This document shows, in pieces, positions 25,622 through 34,763 of a stretch of 64,000 nucleotides of DNA. A program made the position numbers and the translations under genes. Below the pieces are notes generated by a model. It saw only the letters and a list, made by a program, of their open reading frames with translations, ran no database searches and had not been told where the DNA came from. The DNA lies in assembly GCF_001191005.1 (NCBI RefSeq), contig NZ_CP012201.1:4898001-4962000 (forward strand). Direction: 5' to 3'. Numbering within the stretch: the stretch's first letter is position 1; the number at the start of each line of letters is the position of its first letter. Origin of the DNA: Massilia sp. NR 4-1. Its GTDB lineage: Bacteria; Pseudomonadota; Gammaproteobacteria; Burkholderiales; Burkholderiaceae_D.

Positions 25622-28405
25622 GTGGATCACAACAATGCCCTGTTCAGTTTTCTGGCCCAGGAAAAAGAGCTGGTCACCAGCAACCGCCCCTTGCGGCTGC
25701 GACTGGCGCATCCATCCGGCTTGATGGAAGACGTATTGCTGCCGCAGCGCATCAGCGGCAGCGAGGCGGTGTGCGGCGGCGTCGAGTACCGCGTGCTGTG
25801 CGTTTCGCTGAACGCCCACCTGCCGCTGAAAGAGCTGATCGCACTGCCGGCCGCCATCGATATCGTCACCGACCGTGGCGACATGCGCAGCGTGTGCGGC
25901 ATCGTCAGCGAAGCCAGTGCGGGCGACAGCGATGGCGGCCTGGCCAGTTACCATCTGGTGGTGCGCGACGCGCTTGGCATCCTTGAAAAGCGCATCAATA
26001 CCCGCGTCTTCCGCCAGAAGAGCGAGGTGCAGATCATCCGCCAGATCGTGGAGGAATGGCGCCAGACCAATGCCGTACTGGCCCACGCCTTTCGCTGCGA
26101 AAGTGGTGAAGGCTTCGATGAACAGCGCTACCCGCCGCGCGAATTCACCATGCAGTACAACGAGTCGGACGCCGCCTTTATTCGGCGGTTGATGCAGCGG
26201 CGCGGCATCGCCTGGCACTTCCGCTCCCTGCCGGACGCGCAGCCGGCCCACGCCCTGGTGATGTTCGATACGCCGCACGCGCCGAAGAAAAATGCCGCCA
26301 GCGCCGTACGCTACCATCGCGATGCCGCCACCGAAGAACGCGACAGCATCACTGCCTGGTGCGCGGTGCGCGCCATCCAGCCCGGCTCCGTGGCGCGCCA
26401 CAGCTGGGACTATCGCAACCCGCAGCCCGCCTTCATGCAGGGAACTGCGTCCAGCAGTGTGGACCAGGGAAATAATGGCGGCACGCTTTGTGCCAGCCTG
26501 GACGACTACCAGATCCTGCCGCCGCATGCGGGCGATAGCCACGACGATCTATGCAGCCTGGGACTGTTGCGCATGCGCCGCCACGACTACGAATCGAAAT
26601 GCTTCCACGGCCAGGGCAGCGTGCGCGATCTGTGCGCCGGCGAATACTTCACGCTGACCGAACATCCTGAAATCGACACGCATGCCGAATCGGAACGCGA
26701 CTTCGTGGTGACGGCCCTGCATCTGCGTGCGGAGAACAATCTGCCGCAAGGCCTGTCAGAACGCGTGGCCAAGCTGTTCGCGCACCAGTACTGGCATGCT
26801 GGAAAAGAGGGTGGTACCCTGTCTGTCGACCGTAGCACAGGCAATGATGCGGCTGGGCCGACGCGCACGCGTATCCACTTCACCACAGTGCGGCTGGGCA
26901 CCGAGATTGTGCCGGCCTACGACCCGCGCAGCGACCTGCCGCAAGTGCGGCTGCAAAGCGCCATCGTTACCGGTCCCGAAGGCGAGGAGGTGCATTGCGA
27001 TGCGCTGGGACGGGTCAAGATCCGCTTTCCCGGGATGCGTCCGCAAGATCATGCGAATGCTCCCGGCGCTGGCGGCACGGATGCTGATTCCGCCTGGGTG
27101 CGCGTAGTCAGCAGCTGGGCGGGCGATGGCATGGGCAGCATCGGCCAGTGTGGTAGCTTGAGTTTGCCGCGCGTGGGCAGTGAAGTGCTGGTCGATTTTT
27201 TGGGAGGCGACCCCGATAAACCGGTGATCGTCGGACAGCTCTACAACGAAAACGCACGGCCGCCTGCATTGAGCAAAGGCGGCGGCCTGCCCGGCAATCG
27301 CTACCAGTCCGGTCTGAAGAGTCGCGAAATCCGCCAAGGCCGCGCCAACCAGCTGCGCTTTGACGACACCGAAGGCCAGATCAGCGTGCAGCTCTCCAGC
27401 GATCATGGCGATACCCAGCTCAATCTCGGTTATCTGAACGGCTCAAGGGAGGAGGGCCAAGCCAGGCCGCGCGGAGAGGGCGCTGAACTGCGCAGCAGCG
27501 AAGCGATCGCGCTGAGCGCTGGCAAAGGATTGCTGCTCTCGACCTGGCCGCTGGCCTCGGCCGACGCCAGCCAATTGCAGCGCCAGGACTATCTGGCCTT
27601 GTTGTCGGATAGCGTAGAGCTAAGCCAAAGCCTCGCCACCGCCGCCGCGCAAAGACAGGCCATGCCAGCCGATGGCAAGGCGCAGCAGGAACTGAGCGAA
27701 GTATTCAAGGTCTGGGAAAACGGCAGCAATACCGCGCCGCAGGGCGCTGGCGGCGGCAAACCCGCCATCGGCATAACGGCGGCGGAAGGCATCGGCTTTG
27801 CCACGCCAAAGACGGTTGTCACCTACGCCGCGAATATCGACAGCTGTTCGCAAAAGAATATGCAGCTCAGCGCCGGACAAAGCCTGATCGCCAATGCCGG
27901 CAAAGGCATCTCGCTGTTCACCCACAGCGATGGCATCAAAGCCATCGCCCAGCGCGGCAAGCTGCTGCTGCAAAGCCAGCATGACGATACTGAGCTGAAT
28001 TCCGCCAAGGACATGAAGTTCACTTCGACTGAAGGAAAGATCATCGGCATGGCGAAAGAAATCGTGCTGATCGCGGAAGACGGCTCCTTCATCAAGATTG
28101 GCGGCGGCATCACGCTCGGCACGCAAGGCACGATCACGCATCACGGCGCCAGCTTCCCCTTCAAAGGTCCGTCAACCATGACGGCATCCCTGCCGCAATT
28201 CACCGATGGCGGCACGGAAATCAAGTTCCAGGCTCGTTACTACCCGGCGAAGGAGGGTGGGGTTGCCGCACAAGGCCTTCATGTGGATGTGAACAGCAGC
28301 GATGGCAGCGACAAGAAGGATCGTAGCGATACCGGAGGCAGGACGGCGCAGCTGCAAAGCGACGACATGCACCTGGCATCCGCCAACGTCGTTCGAAACA
28401 AATAG
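25622..28405 (+). CDS. vgrG: VgrG (TssI) spike protein with DUF2345 domain
   Basis: A 927-aa T6SS spike. Residues 1-420 are the gp27-like part, about 430-545 the gp5 OB-fold (WVRVVSSWAG, then GSEVLVDFLGGDPDKPVIVG), and about 700-830 a DUF2345 extension (ITLGTQGTITHHGASF). Many effector-carrying VgrGs have this extension. GTG 25622 is preferred to the open frame at 25574 because AAGAGGAG sits 6 bases upstream. It is followed after 12 bases by a Tle3-type lipase gene, so it is probably the dedicated carrier of that toxin. Confidence 0.93.
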   Translation: MDHNNALFSFLAQEKELVTSNRPLRLRLAHPSGLMEDVLLPQRISGSEAVCGGVEYRVLCVSLNAHLPLKELIALPAAIDIVTDRGDMRSVCGIVSEASAGDSDGGLASYHLVVRDALGILEKRINTRVFRQKSEVQIIRQIVEEWRQTNAVLAHAFRCESGEGFDEQRYPPREFTMQYNESDAAFIRRLMQRRGIAWHFRSLPDAQPAHALVMFDTPHAPKKNAASAVRYHRDAATEERDSITAWCAVRAIQPGSVARHSWDYRNPQPAFMQGTASSSVDQGNNGGTLCASLDDYQILPPHAGDSHDDLCSLGLLRMRRHDYESKCFHGQGSVRDLCAGEYFTLTEHPEIDTHAESERDFVVTALHLRAENNLPQGLSERVAKLFAHQYWHAGKEGGTLSVDRSTGNDAAGPTRTRIHFTTVRLGTEIVPAYDPRSDLPQVRLQSAIVTGPEGEEVHCDALGRVKIRFPGMRPQDHANAPGAGGTDADSAWVRVVSSWAGDGMGSIGQCGSLSLPRVGSEVLVDFLGGDPDKPVIVGQLYNENARPPALSKGGGLPGNRYQSGLKSREIRQGRANQLRFDDTEGQISVQLSSDHGDTQLNLGYLNGSREEGQARPRGEGAELRSSEAIALSAGKGLLLSTWPLASADASQLQRQDYLALLSDSVELSQSLATAAAQRQAMPADGKAQQELSEVFKVWENGSNTAPQGAGGGKPAIGITAAEGIGFATPKTVVTYAANIDSCSQKNMQLSAGQSLIANAGKGISLFTHSDGIKAIAQRGKLLLQSQHDDTELNSAKDMKFTSTEGKIIGMAKEIVLIAEDGSFIKIGGGITLGTQGTITHHGASFPFKGPSTMTASLPQFTDGGTEIKFQARYYPAKEGGVAAQGLHVDVNSSDGSDKKDRSDTGGRTAQLQSDDMHLASANVVRNK

Positions 28406-28417
28406 CCGGATCAGAAA

Positions 28418-30682
28418 ATGGGCATCTATCCAAAATTGCCTTTTTTGGCGGGCAGCGCGACTGGCGTGTATGCAGCCAAACGCTTGAACGACAAGATCAT
28501 CGCGATACGCCACAACACCCCCGGCAATATCATCCTCGTACATGGCGTGAATGATGTCGGCACAGGCTATGCAGCCGTCGAGAGCGGCCTGTGCGAAGGA
28601 CTAAGTACCAGGCTGGATGGCGATCTTAAACCCGCCGAGTATCGTTTGCCGACTGCACTCGACAAGACCACCGCTCTGGATGATCCGGATGCCGTGTTTT
28701 ATAAAAGGAAAATCACGTCGGAAACCCTGAGTCCCATTATTCCTTTCTACTGGGGCTACCGGGAAAACGAGCAATTCGCGCGCAAGGGTGAGGATACCTG
28801 GCATGGGCAATGTCTTGACCGGCATGGCAATCGGCTCGATAAGGACTTCTCGCTGGGCGGTGGCCCATTTGCCAACGCTACCACGAGCTTGCCGGATATG
28901 TGGAATCGTGGGAAGTGGGGCGTGTACGGTGCCTTGGACAGGGCGCAGCAGGATGCCACGCATCCGGTGCTGAACAATCCAGGTCGCATGTATATGGTCC
29001 TGGCAGCGCAAAGGCTGGCGGCCCTGATCTGCATGATCCGCGACTATGACGACAACGAAACAGTATCCATCGTTGCGCATAGCCAGGGATGTTTGATTGC
29101 GCTGCTGGCGCAAGCATTTCTGATGGACCCTCACTTCAAAGAAAAGCAGGCCAACGCCCGCTGCGCCGATACCCTGATTCTGAACAATCCGCCTTACAGC
29201 CTGGTCGATGACATCCCCATGATCGTCCGGATGATCGATGGTTATGCGGATACCGACCCGATGATGCAGGGACGTTATGGCCACATCCATGGCATCCAGA
29301 CCAGGCACGCACGCTTGACGACGCTGGCGAATATCGTGCGCGGCGTCTGGACAAACCGCTGGGCAGCGCCGGCCCTGTCGGATTTGACTGACCACGCCAG
29401 TTACTACGGTGCCGTCGGCCCTAAATGGAACGCGGCGGAAGACCGCGATAACCGCGGCAAGGTCTATCTCTATTTCTGCCCGGAAGACATGACTGTGGCG
29501 TTGACCAATGTGCAGGGCATAGGCTGGCAAGGCATTCCCGACAAACAGCGCAGCGCCAAGGACAGGCATGACTGTAAAACCAATTACCTATGCAAGGAGG
29601 CGGGAGATTGGCAAGCGGATGTGCTATCCGAACTAGGTGCCGGGTTCCGGCAGCGCGTCTTCACTCTCAAGAAAAGACCTCATGTACGGGATGGGCAGCA
29701 TGTTCTGGTAGGAGCCAGCAGTACCGACTATTTCCATCTGCGCGCGGATGGCGAAGACGATCAGGCACATACTGAGGTCAGCGACTCCATCATGAGCAAA
29801 CACCTCGTGCGCGGCCGCCTGCAGCGTTCAGCAGACGCACCGCTCGGCCTCACTAGGGACGAGTTGCGAACCTACGGCGCACGCCTTATCAACGGTGAGA
29901 TTCTGAAAAAACCGGTTATGGCCAGCTTGCTGGAGGCTTCCTATTTTGATGCGAAAGGACGTGCTGGTGGCATGGAGGACGTTGATCCGATCACGTCCTG
30001 CACGGCGATAACCAGCTCCTATGGCATAGAAGAGATCTGGCAATGCATCGAATTCGAGACCCGCGTCGGCAAGATGAACTATCAGGATGTTGAATACAGT
30101 CCCAGGAATAAGATCTACGAAGGCTATGTCTTGATGCAGAACGATCTGGCAAGACAGGTCCAGGAGCATCTGAATAGTAAGAAGCTCAATCATGAATGCT
30201 GCAAGGTGCTGCTTGCCTATCTTTGCGTAAACCGGGGCTTTACGCCCACTCCGGTCACGCCCATGCGGGTTCTGATCAAAAGAACGGAGACGCCAGATGA
30301 AGCCAGATTGCGCTGGCAATCTACTCGTACCGGCCGTTCATTCCACAGCGCGATTTTCAACAGCAAGCAGAACCACCGAAACGTGACTGCGTATGACGTG
30401 GCGATTGGCGGCGGTCAGGCTTCCAGCGACCCGAATTTCTACGCCTATCTTTGCCAGGTGGCGGATTGGCGCTTGCAAATGAACAGTAGACTTTTTCGCT
30501 CCGGAATAGTAAGGAAAATGGAATTTGATAAGAAGTTTTCCCACTATTTGATCGCTGAACCAAGGTGGAGGAATCACTTGATCGACAGCAGTGCTTTCTA
30601 TTATTCCAATGGTGCACTACCCATCAGTTTGCCGACACTGCCAGAAGGAATTCCATTGTCGATTCTATGTGAAATACTTTAA
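28418..30682 (+). CDS. T6SS phospholipase effector, Tle3 family
   Basis: A 754-aa alpha/beta hydrolase. An early strand reads NIILVHGVND, and the nucleophile elbow AHSQG places catalytic S222. DUF3274-like sequence continues to the C-terminus. This is the Tle3 group of type VI lipase effectors, which act on the target cell membrane from the periplasm. It has no signal peptide, as expected for spike-loaded cargo. It is placed directly between vgrG and a Tla3 adaptor gene, the order known from Pseudomonas. Codon use turns AT-richer near the 3' end (after about 30480). Confidence 0.82.
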   Translation: MGIYPKLPFLAGSATGVYAAKRLNDKIIAIRHNTPGNIILVHGVNDVGTGYAAVESGLCEGLSTRLDGDLKPAEYRLPTALDKTTALDDPDAVFYKRKITSETLSPIIPFYWGYRENEQFARKGEDTWHGQCLDRHGNRLDKDFSLGGGPFANATTSLPDMWNRGKWGVYGALDRAQQDATHPVLNNPGRMYMVLAAQRLAALICMIRDYDDNETVSIVAHSQGCLIALLAQAFLMDPHFKEKQANARCADTLILNNPPYSLVDDIPMIVRMIDGYADTDPMMQGRYGHIHGIQTRHARLTTLANIVRGVWTNRWAAPALSDLTDHASYYGAVGPKWNAAEDRDNRGKVYLYFCPEDMTVALTNVQGIGWQGIPDKQRSAKDRHDCKTNYLCKEAGDWQADVLSELGAGFRQRVFTLKKRPHVRDGQHVLVGASSTDYFHLRADGEDDQAHTEVSDSIMSKHLVRGRLQRSADAPLGLTRDELRTYGARLINGEILKKPVMASLLEASYFDAKGRAGGMEDVDPITSCTAITSSYGIEEIWQCIEFETRVGKMNYQDVEYSPRNKIYEGYVLMQNDLARQVQEHLNSKKLNHECCKVLLAYLCVNRGFTPTPVTPMRVLIKRTETPDEARLRWQSTRTGRSFHSAIFNSKQNHRNVTAYDVAIGGGQASSDPNFYAYLCQVADWRLQMNSRLFRSGIVRKMEFDKKFSHYLIAEPRWRNHLIDSSAFYYSNGALPISLPTLPEGIPLSILCEIL

Positions 30683-30689
30683 TGAATAT

Positions 30690-32312
30690 ATGGGAATGGC
30701 AATGAAAAAAAGAGATGTTTCTATAGCTATTTTAGTTCTTCTGAGTTGGATCGGTCTCGCTGTCTTTGAAAGGAAAATTAATATAGGCCGGAACGGAGGC
30801 GAAGCCACCCACTCTATTGGGCTAACTAAAAAAATAGGTTCTGCAATGGATAAAGACTATGTGCTGGAGATTATAGGGCTAGGCGCAACCCTGGATAAGT
30901 ATCGGCAAGGTGCCATTTGGGATGCCTTGTCTAAAGGTGACGTGTATTCGACTGTTCGCGAAACAGATCCTAAGAAATACCCGTGGCAGGCAATCGATAA
31001 AATGCAAACCTTTGGGGGAAGGGAAGGGTCAACGCTTGAGAATGGTGCGGACGAGCTCCCTATGTATTGGGGAACCCCAAGCTTTAATGCGGAACGGTTA
31101 TGCTTGAATCAAGACTATGTGGATAGAGAGAATGAACCACAATCGGGAATGGTTGCGGGTGTCGGGATGTCTGGAATGATTGAAACCCTTTTTGTTATTG
31201 GTCCGCGTGAGCTTTCTGAGAGGCCTGACAAGATACTGGAGAAGATATTCACTTTCTTTGACCAAAACCCCGATGTGCCTTATGTGGTTTTGACATCTGA
31301 AGACGGTCCGCTCGTGCGAGATGACTATAGGCCAGAAGGCACGAAGGCTATTCTCGAGGACGGATATTACATTCCCCCTTATCCCGATGTATCGACACTT
31401 TTTGTTTTGGCGAGGCGCGAACGAGTTGATTCACTAAGACCTTTTGTGTTCAAAGATGTTAACCGTATGGGCGACGTTTATGTTCTCAATGAGCATGGTA
31501 TAGGTCGCCGCCTCTTTCTTGCATACCTGGATTTAAAAAAACGCGTTCCATCGCCAACATTGAACGGGCCGTATCATGTTGGCCGCCAGCCCACTTTCCC
31601 AGAATGGCTCGAAGAAGCCAAAAAATTCGCTGCGAGGCCGGAGATCATCGGCTCGGATAAGTTGAACTTCTACGATATCAAAACCCTTGGTCGCCACCAT
31701 CCGCCGCGTAACTGGAAGCCCACGCCGTGGTTCCCGGTTCCGTGGAGCGAGGACCAGCTCCGGAAGTTCGATTCTTTACCGACACTGGGCTTCCTGCATC
31801 GACCGGTGTTCATCAAAACATCGGATGAGCGAGGCCGCCCGCTGCGACAGCGCCAGGATCGTGAAGAAGCGCTATACCGTGGTTGGCAGGAAGCTTTGCA
31901 AACCCTGCCCGAGGCCGAACGCGCGATCGGTCCGGTACGGCTCGCGTATTCGACATTGGGCAATACAGAGCAAACCATCAACTTCCACGGCCTGTTGCGC
32001 CAGATTGCAGCTGGCGGTGGACAGAAGTTCGACCCGTCAAAACAGACCCAAGTCATCGATACCGACCGCCGCCTCGGCGACACAGGTGCCACCACTTTCT
32101 TCATGCAGATGGCGATTGGCGTTATTGGCAGCTACCGTGAAGGCGGCGTCAGCGCCGCGCTGAATATGCGCGATCCGCTGGAGGCAAGCTTGGTATTCAT
32201 CAGCCCACCGCCAGAGGATAAGCGAGGTACGCGGTTTGGCGAGGATCCGCTCAAGAACAAGTCAACACCGGTTATCGATCCGCGCAACTACGATGACCCG
32301 CGTCTACATTAG
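30690..32312 (+). CDS. Tla3-type T6SS lipase adaptor (DUF2875)
   Basis: A protein of about 540 residues with one N-terminal membrane anchor (VSIAILVLLSWIGLAVF) and a large soluble domain of the DUF2875/Tla3 family (VLEIIGLGATLDKYRQG, PMYWGTPSF). In Pseudomonas Tla3 binds Tle3 and helps load it on VgrG. Starts at 30690, 30696 and 30702 are possible; GGGA lies best for 30702. The first half (to about 31600) is clearly AT-richer than the second half, which suggests a recombination junction inside the gene. Its end overlaps the convergent rtcA stop by 9 bases, so no further cassette gene follows. Confidence 0.75.
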   Translation: MGMAMKKRDVSIAILVLLSWIGLAVFERKINIGRNGGEATHSIGLTKKIGSAMDKDYVLEIIGLGATLDKYRQGAIWDALSKGDVYSTVRETDPKKYPWQAIDKMQTFGGREGSTLENGADELPMYWGTPSFNAERLCLNQDYVDRENEPQSGMVAGVGMSGMIETLFVIGPRELSERPDKILEKIFTFFDQNPDVPYVVLTSEDGPLVRDDYRPEGTKAILEDGYYIPPYPDVSTLFVLARRERVDSLRPFVFKDVNRMGDVYVLNEHGIGRRLFLAYLDLKKRVPSPTLNGPYHVGRQPTFPEWLEEAKKFAARPEIIGSDKLNFYDIKTLGRHHPPRNWKPTPWFPVPWSEDQLRKFDSLPTLGFLHRPVFIKTSDERGRPLRQRQDREEALYRGWQEALQTLPEAERAIGPVRLAYSTLGNTEQTINFHGLLRQIAAGGGQKFDPSKQTQVIDTDRRLGDTGATTFFMQMAIGVIGSYREGGVSAALNMRDPLEASLVFISPPPEDKRGTRFGEDPLKNKSTPVIDPRNYDDPRLH

Positions 32313-33347
32313 TACTGCTGGACGGTTTTCCAGGGGCGCGACGGAACAATGATAAACACCATCCACTTCATCGAAGACGAAACGCACCGGCAAGAAGCGC
32401 TCGATCACCTCCGCATTGGTCCTGGCATGCAGGGATACCGTGGCCGTGGTGAAGCGTCCGCCGCCAGCCAGGGCCATGGGCAGCATCAGCTGGTCGGCAA
32501 GATGCTCGCCAACAGCCGCACCGGATGCCAGATACTGCCGTACCTCGCGCATGACATGACGCGCAACCGTATCTGCGGACACCGATTTTTCGCCAATCGC
32601 CGTGAACACTTCGGTCAGGTTCCCATAATCCAGCGTAAGCAAGAGGGCATTCCCCGGCCCTTGCTCCGTTGGCAGGAGCCGCTGATGCAGCTGCTCCACG
32701 CCCCAACCCATGCCTGCGCCGATAGTCTCCAGCTCGCGCCGCGCCACCGAAGGCGGAATGCCGGCGACAAAGCTTTCGGCATATGCCGCCTTGCGCTCGC
32801 CGCGCGTAACCCACTCGAACGGCTGCAAGCGTTCGCAAGGCTGGATGCTGGCCACGATCTCGCCGCCGCCAGCCGGATAGAAGCCGCAACGCTTCAACTG
32901 AAAGTCGACCGTTGCGCCCATATCCGCCAGGGCGCGTGCGTAGGCGCGCTGCAGGAAGTGCGCCGGCGGCGCCATCGGATTATGCGTGCCGCCGGTGATA
33001 CGCGCGGTCGACGGCGCATCCGCGAACAGTAGGGCAGGCACCAGGGTTTGCAGAACCAGGGTGCAGCTGCCGGCGCTGCCGATGGCGAATTCATAGCCCC
33101 CGCTGCGGATTGCTCCAGGCGTGAACGTCAGCGTTTGCGAGCCGACTTCTGCGCCTTCGGCCTCGCCGCCGCAGACCTGCGCCGCCGCCAGCACCGCCAT
33201 CAGATGCTGGCGCATCAAGCCTGGCTTGGAGCGATTCGCGCGGATGTTCGTGATGCGGAAGGGCTGGCCCGTCAGCATCGAAAGGCTTAGCGCGGAGCGC
33301 AGGATTTGTCCTCCACCTTCACCGGTGGAGCCATCTAATTCAATCAT
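32304..33347 (-). CDS. rtcA: RNA 3'-terminal phosphate cyclase RtcA
   Basis: A 347-aa enzyme that converts RNA 3'-phosphates to 2',3'-cyclic phosphates through covalent AMP-histidine. Family marks are STGEGGGQILRSALSLS at the N-terminus and GEHLADQLMLPMALAGGG near the C-terminus, which contains the adenylated histidine. It follows rtcB after 7 bases on the same strand, so the two are cotranscribed from the sigma54 promoter at 34630. Confidence 0.95.
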   Translation of the reverse strand: MIELDGSTGEGGGQILRSALSLSMLTGQPFRITNIRANRSKPGLMRQHLMAVLAAAQVCGGEAEGAEVGSQTLTFTPGAIRSGGYEFAIGSAGSCTLVLQTLVPALLFADAPSTARITGGTHNPMAPPAHFLQRAYARALADMGATVDFQLKRCGFYPAGGGEIVASIQPCERLQPFEWVTRGERKAAYAESFVAGIPPSVARRELETIGAGMGWGVEQLHQRLLPTEQGPGNALLLTLDYGNLTEVFTAIGEKSVSADTVARHVMREVRQYLASGAAVGEHLADQLMLPMALAGGGRFTTATVSLHARTNAEVIERFLPVRFVFDEVDGVYHCSVAPLENRPAVLM

Positions 33348-33354
33348 TGTCTTC

Positions 33355-34590
33355 CTATCCTTTGACGCAGACGATCTGTTTCAGGGTATGCACCACTTCA
33401 ACCAGGTCGCGCTGGGCTTCCATCACCGCGTCGATATCCTTGTAAGCCATTGGGATTTCGTCGATCACATCGGCGTCCTTACGGCATTCCACGCCTTGCG
33501 TCGCCTTCACCTGATCGTCCACGGTGAAACGGCGTTTGGCTTCGGTACGGCTCATGGTACGTCCGGCGCCGTGGCTGCAGCTATTGAAGCTGTCCGGATT
33601 TCCTTTACCGCGCACGATGTAGCTCTTGGCGCCCATCGAACCTGGAATGATGCCCAGCTCACCTGCACGCGCCGATACCGCGCCCTTTCGGGTCAGCAGC
33701 ACATCCTTACCGAAGTGGTGCTCCTTCTGCACATAGTTGTGGTGGCAGTTCACCGCCTCCACGTGGGTTTGGAACGGCTTGGTGATGACCCTGCGCACCG
33801 CCGCGATCAGGTTCTGCATCATGACCTCGCGGTTCATGCGGGCGAACTGCTGCGCCCAGCTGACCGCTTCCACGTAGTCGTCGTAATGCTGCGTTCCTTC
33901 CGACAGGTAGGCCAGATCCTGGTCCGGCAGGTTGATGAAGTGGGTGCGCATATCCTTCTTCGCCAGCTCGATGAACCAGGTGCCGATTGCATTACCTACA
34001 CCACGCGAACCGGAATGCAGCATGAACCACACGGCGCCTTCTTCATCCAGGCAGATTTCGATGAAGTGGTTACCCGTTCCCAGCGTACCCAGATGCTTGT
34101 AGTTGTTGGTGTTCTTCAGCTTCGGCGTCTTATCGCAGATGCGGTCGAAACCATCCTTCAACTGCAGCCAGGCCGCATCGACCGCGCTTGGCGGCGTATC
34201 CCACGAACCCTTATCGCGACCCTTGAAGCCGCGCGTCTTCGGCGACATACCGTGCGGTACGGCGCGCTCGATGGCGCTACGCAGCGGGCCGAGATTATCC
34301 GGCAGATCGTTTGCGGTCAGCGTGGTCTTGGCGGCCATCATGCCGCAACCGATATCCACGCCCACCGCCGCAGGAATGACGGCACCCAGGGTCGGGATCA
34401 CGCTACCGATGGTCGAACCTTTACCCAGATGGACGTCGGGCATGGCGGCGATATGCTTGTAGATGAAGGGCATCTTGGCCGTGTTGGCCAGCTGCTTCTT
34501 CGCCTCATCCTCAACCGGCACGCCACGCGTCCACATCTTCACTGGGCGGCCTTGTTCTACATTCAGAACGTCAAAACTATCTTTCTTCAT
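33355..34590 (-). CDS. rtcB: RNA ligase RtcB
   Basis: A 411-aa GTP/Mn-dependent 3'-5' RNA ligase that seals 2',3'-cyclic phosphate or 3'-phosphate ends to 5'-OH ends. Recognised by GVDIGCGMMAAKT (metal-binding Cys), LHSGSRGVGN and the guanylylated histidine segment CSHGAGRTMSR. The length matches E. coli RtcB. It is the first gene of the rtcBA operon, divergent from rtcR, with a -24/-12 promoter about 40 bases upstream of its start. Confidence 0.97.
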   Translation of the reverse strand: MKKDSFDVLNVEQGRPVKMWTRGVPVEDEAKKQLANTAKMPFIYKHIAAMPDVHLGKGSTIGSVIPTLGAVIPAAVGVDIGCGMMAAKTTLTANDLPDNLGPLRSAIERAVPHGMSPKTRGFKGRDKGSWDTPPSAVDAAWLQLKDGFDRICDKTPKLKNTNNYKHLGTLGTGNHFIEICLDEEGAVWFMLHSGSRGVGNAIGTWFIELAKKDMRTHFINLPDQDLAYLSEGTQHYDDYVEAVSWAQQFARMNREVMMQNLIAAVRRVITKPFQTHVEAVNCHHNYVQKEHHFGKDVLLTRKGAVSARAGELGIIPGSMGAKSYIVRGKGNPDSFNSCSHGAGRTMSRTEAKRRFTVDDQVKATQGVECRKDADVIDEIPMAYKDIDAVMEAQRDLVEVVHTLKQIVCVKG

Positions 34591-34629
34591 TTTCTTCTCT
34601 CTACAAAAATTGTCTTACATCTCTTCTAT

Positions 34630-34645
34630 AGCAATCGCTGTGCCA
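34630..34645 (-). promoter_or_regulatory. Sigma54 promoter of rtcBA
   Basis: The minus strand reads TGGCAC-N5-TTGCT, a full match to the -24/-12 consensus with correct spacing. The start of transcription is expected near 34619, about 29 bases before rtcB. RtcR, encoded divergently, is the dedicated activator. Confidence 0.85.
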
Positions 34646-34743
34646 GGTCGAGATAAGTATGCTTAAGTAATTGATTTAGCAGGAATAGCTAAAAAGTACT
34701 CCAATAGCCAGAATTTCTCTCTTTTGTGATAAATTATCCATTT

Positions 34744-34759
34744 AGATAAAAATTTATCT
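34744..34759. promoter_or_regulatory. Palindrome before rtcR
   Basis: AGATAAA-AA-TTTATCT, a perfect 16-bp palindrome ending 4 bases before the rtcR start, in AT-rich DNA. A further half-site GATAAATT lies just upstream (about 34728). It could be an RtcR site or an operator limiting rtcR. It leaves no room for a normal ribosome site. Confidence 0.4.
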
Positions 34760-34763
34760 CAAA

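Noticed and set aside
24629..26542. A 637-codon minus-strand frame across tssF and vgrG
   Set aside because: It spans two well-supported genes on the other strand and has no recognisable domain.
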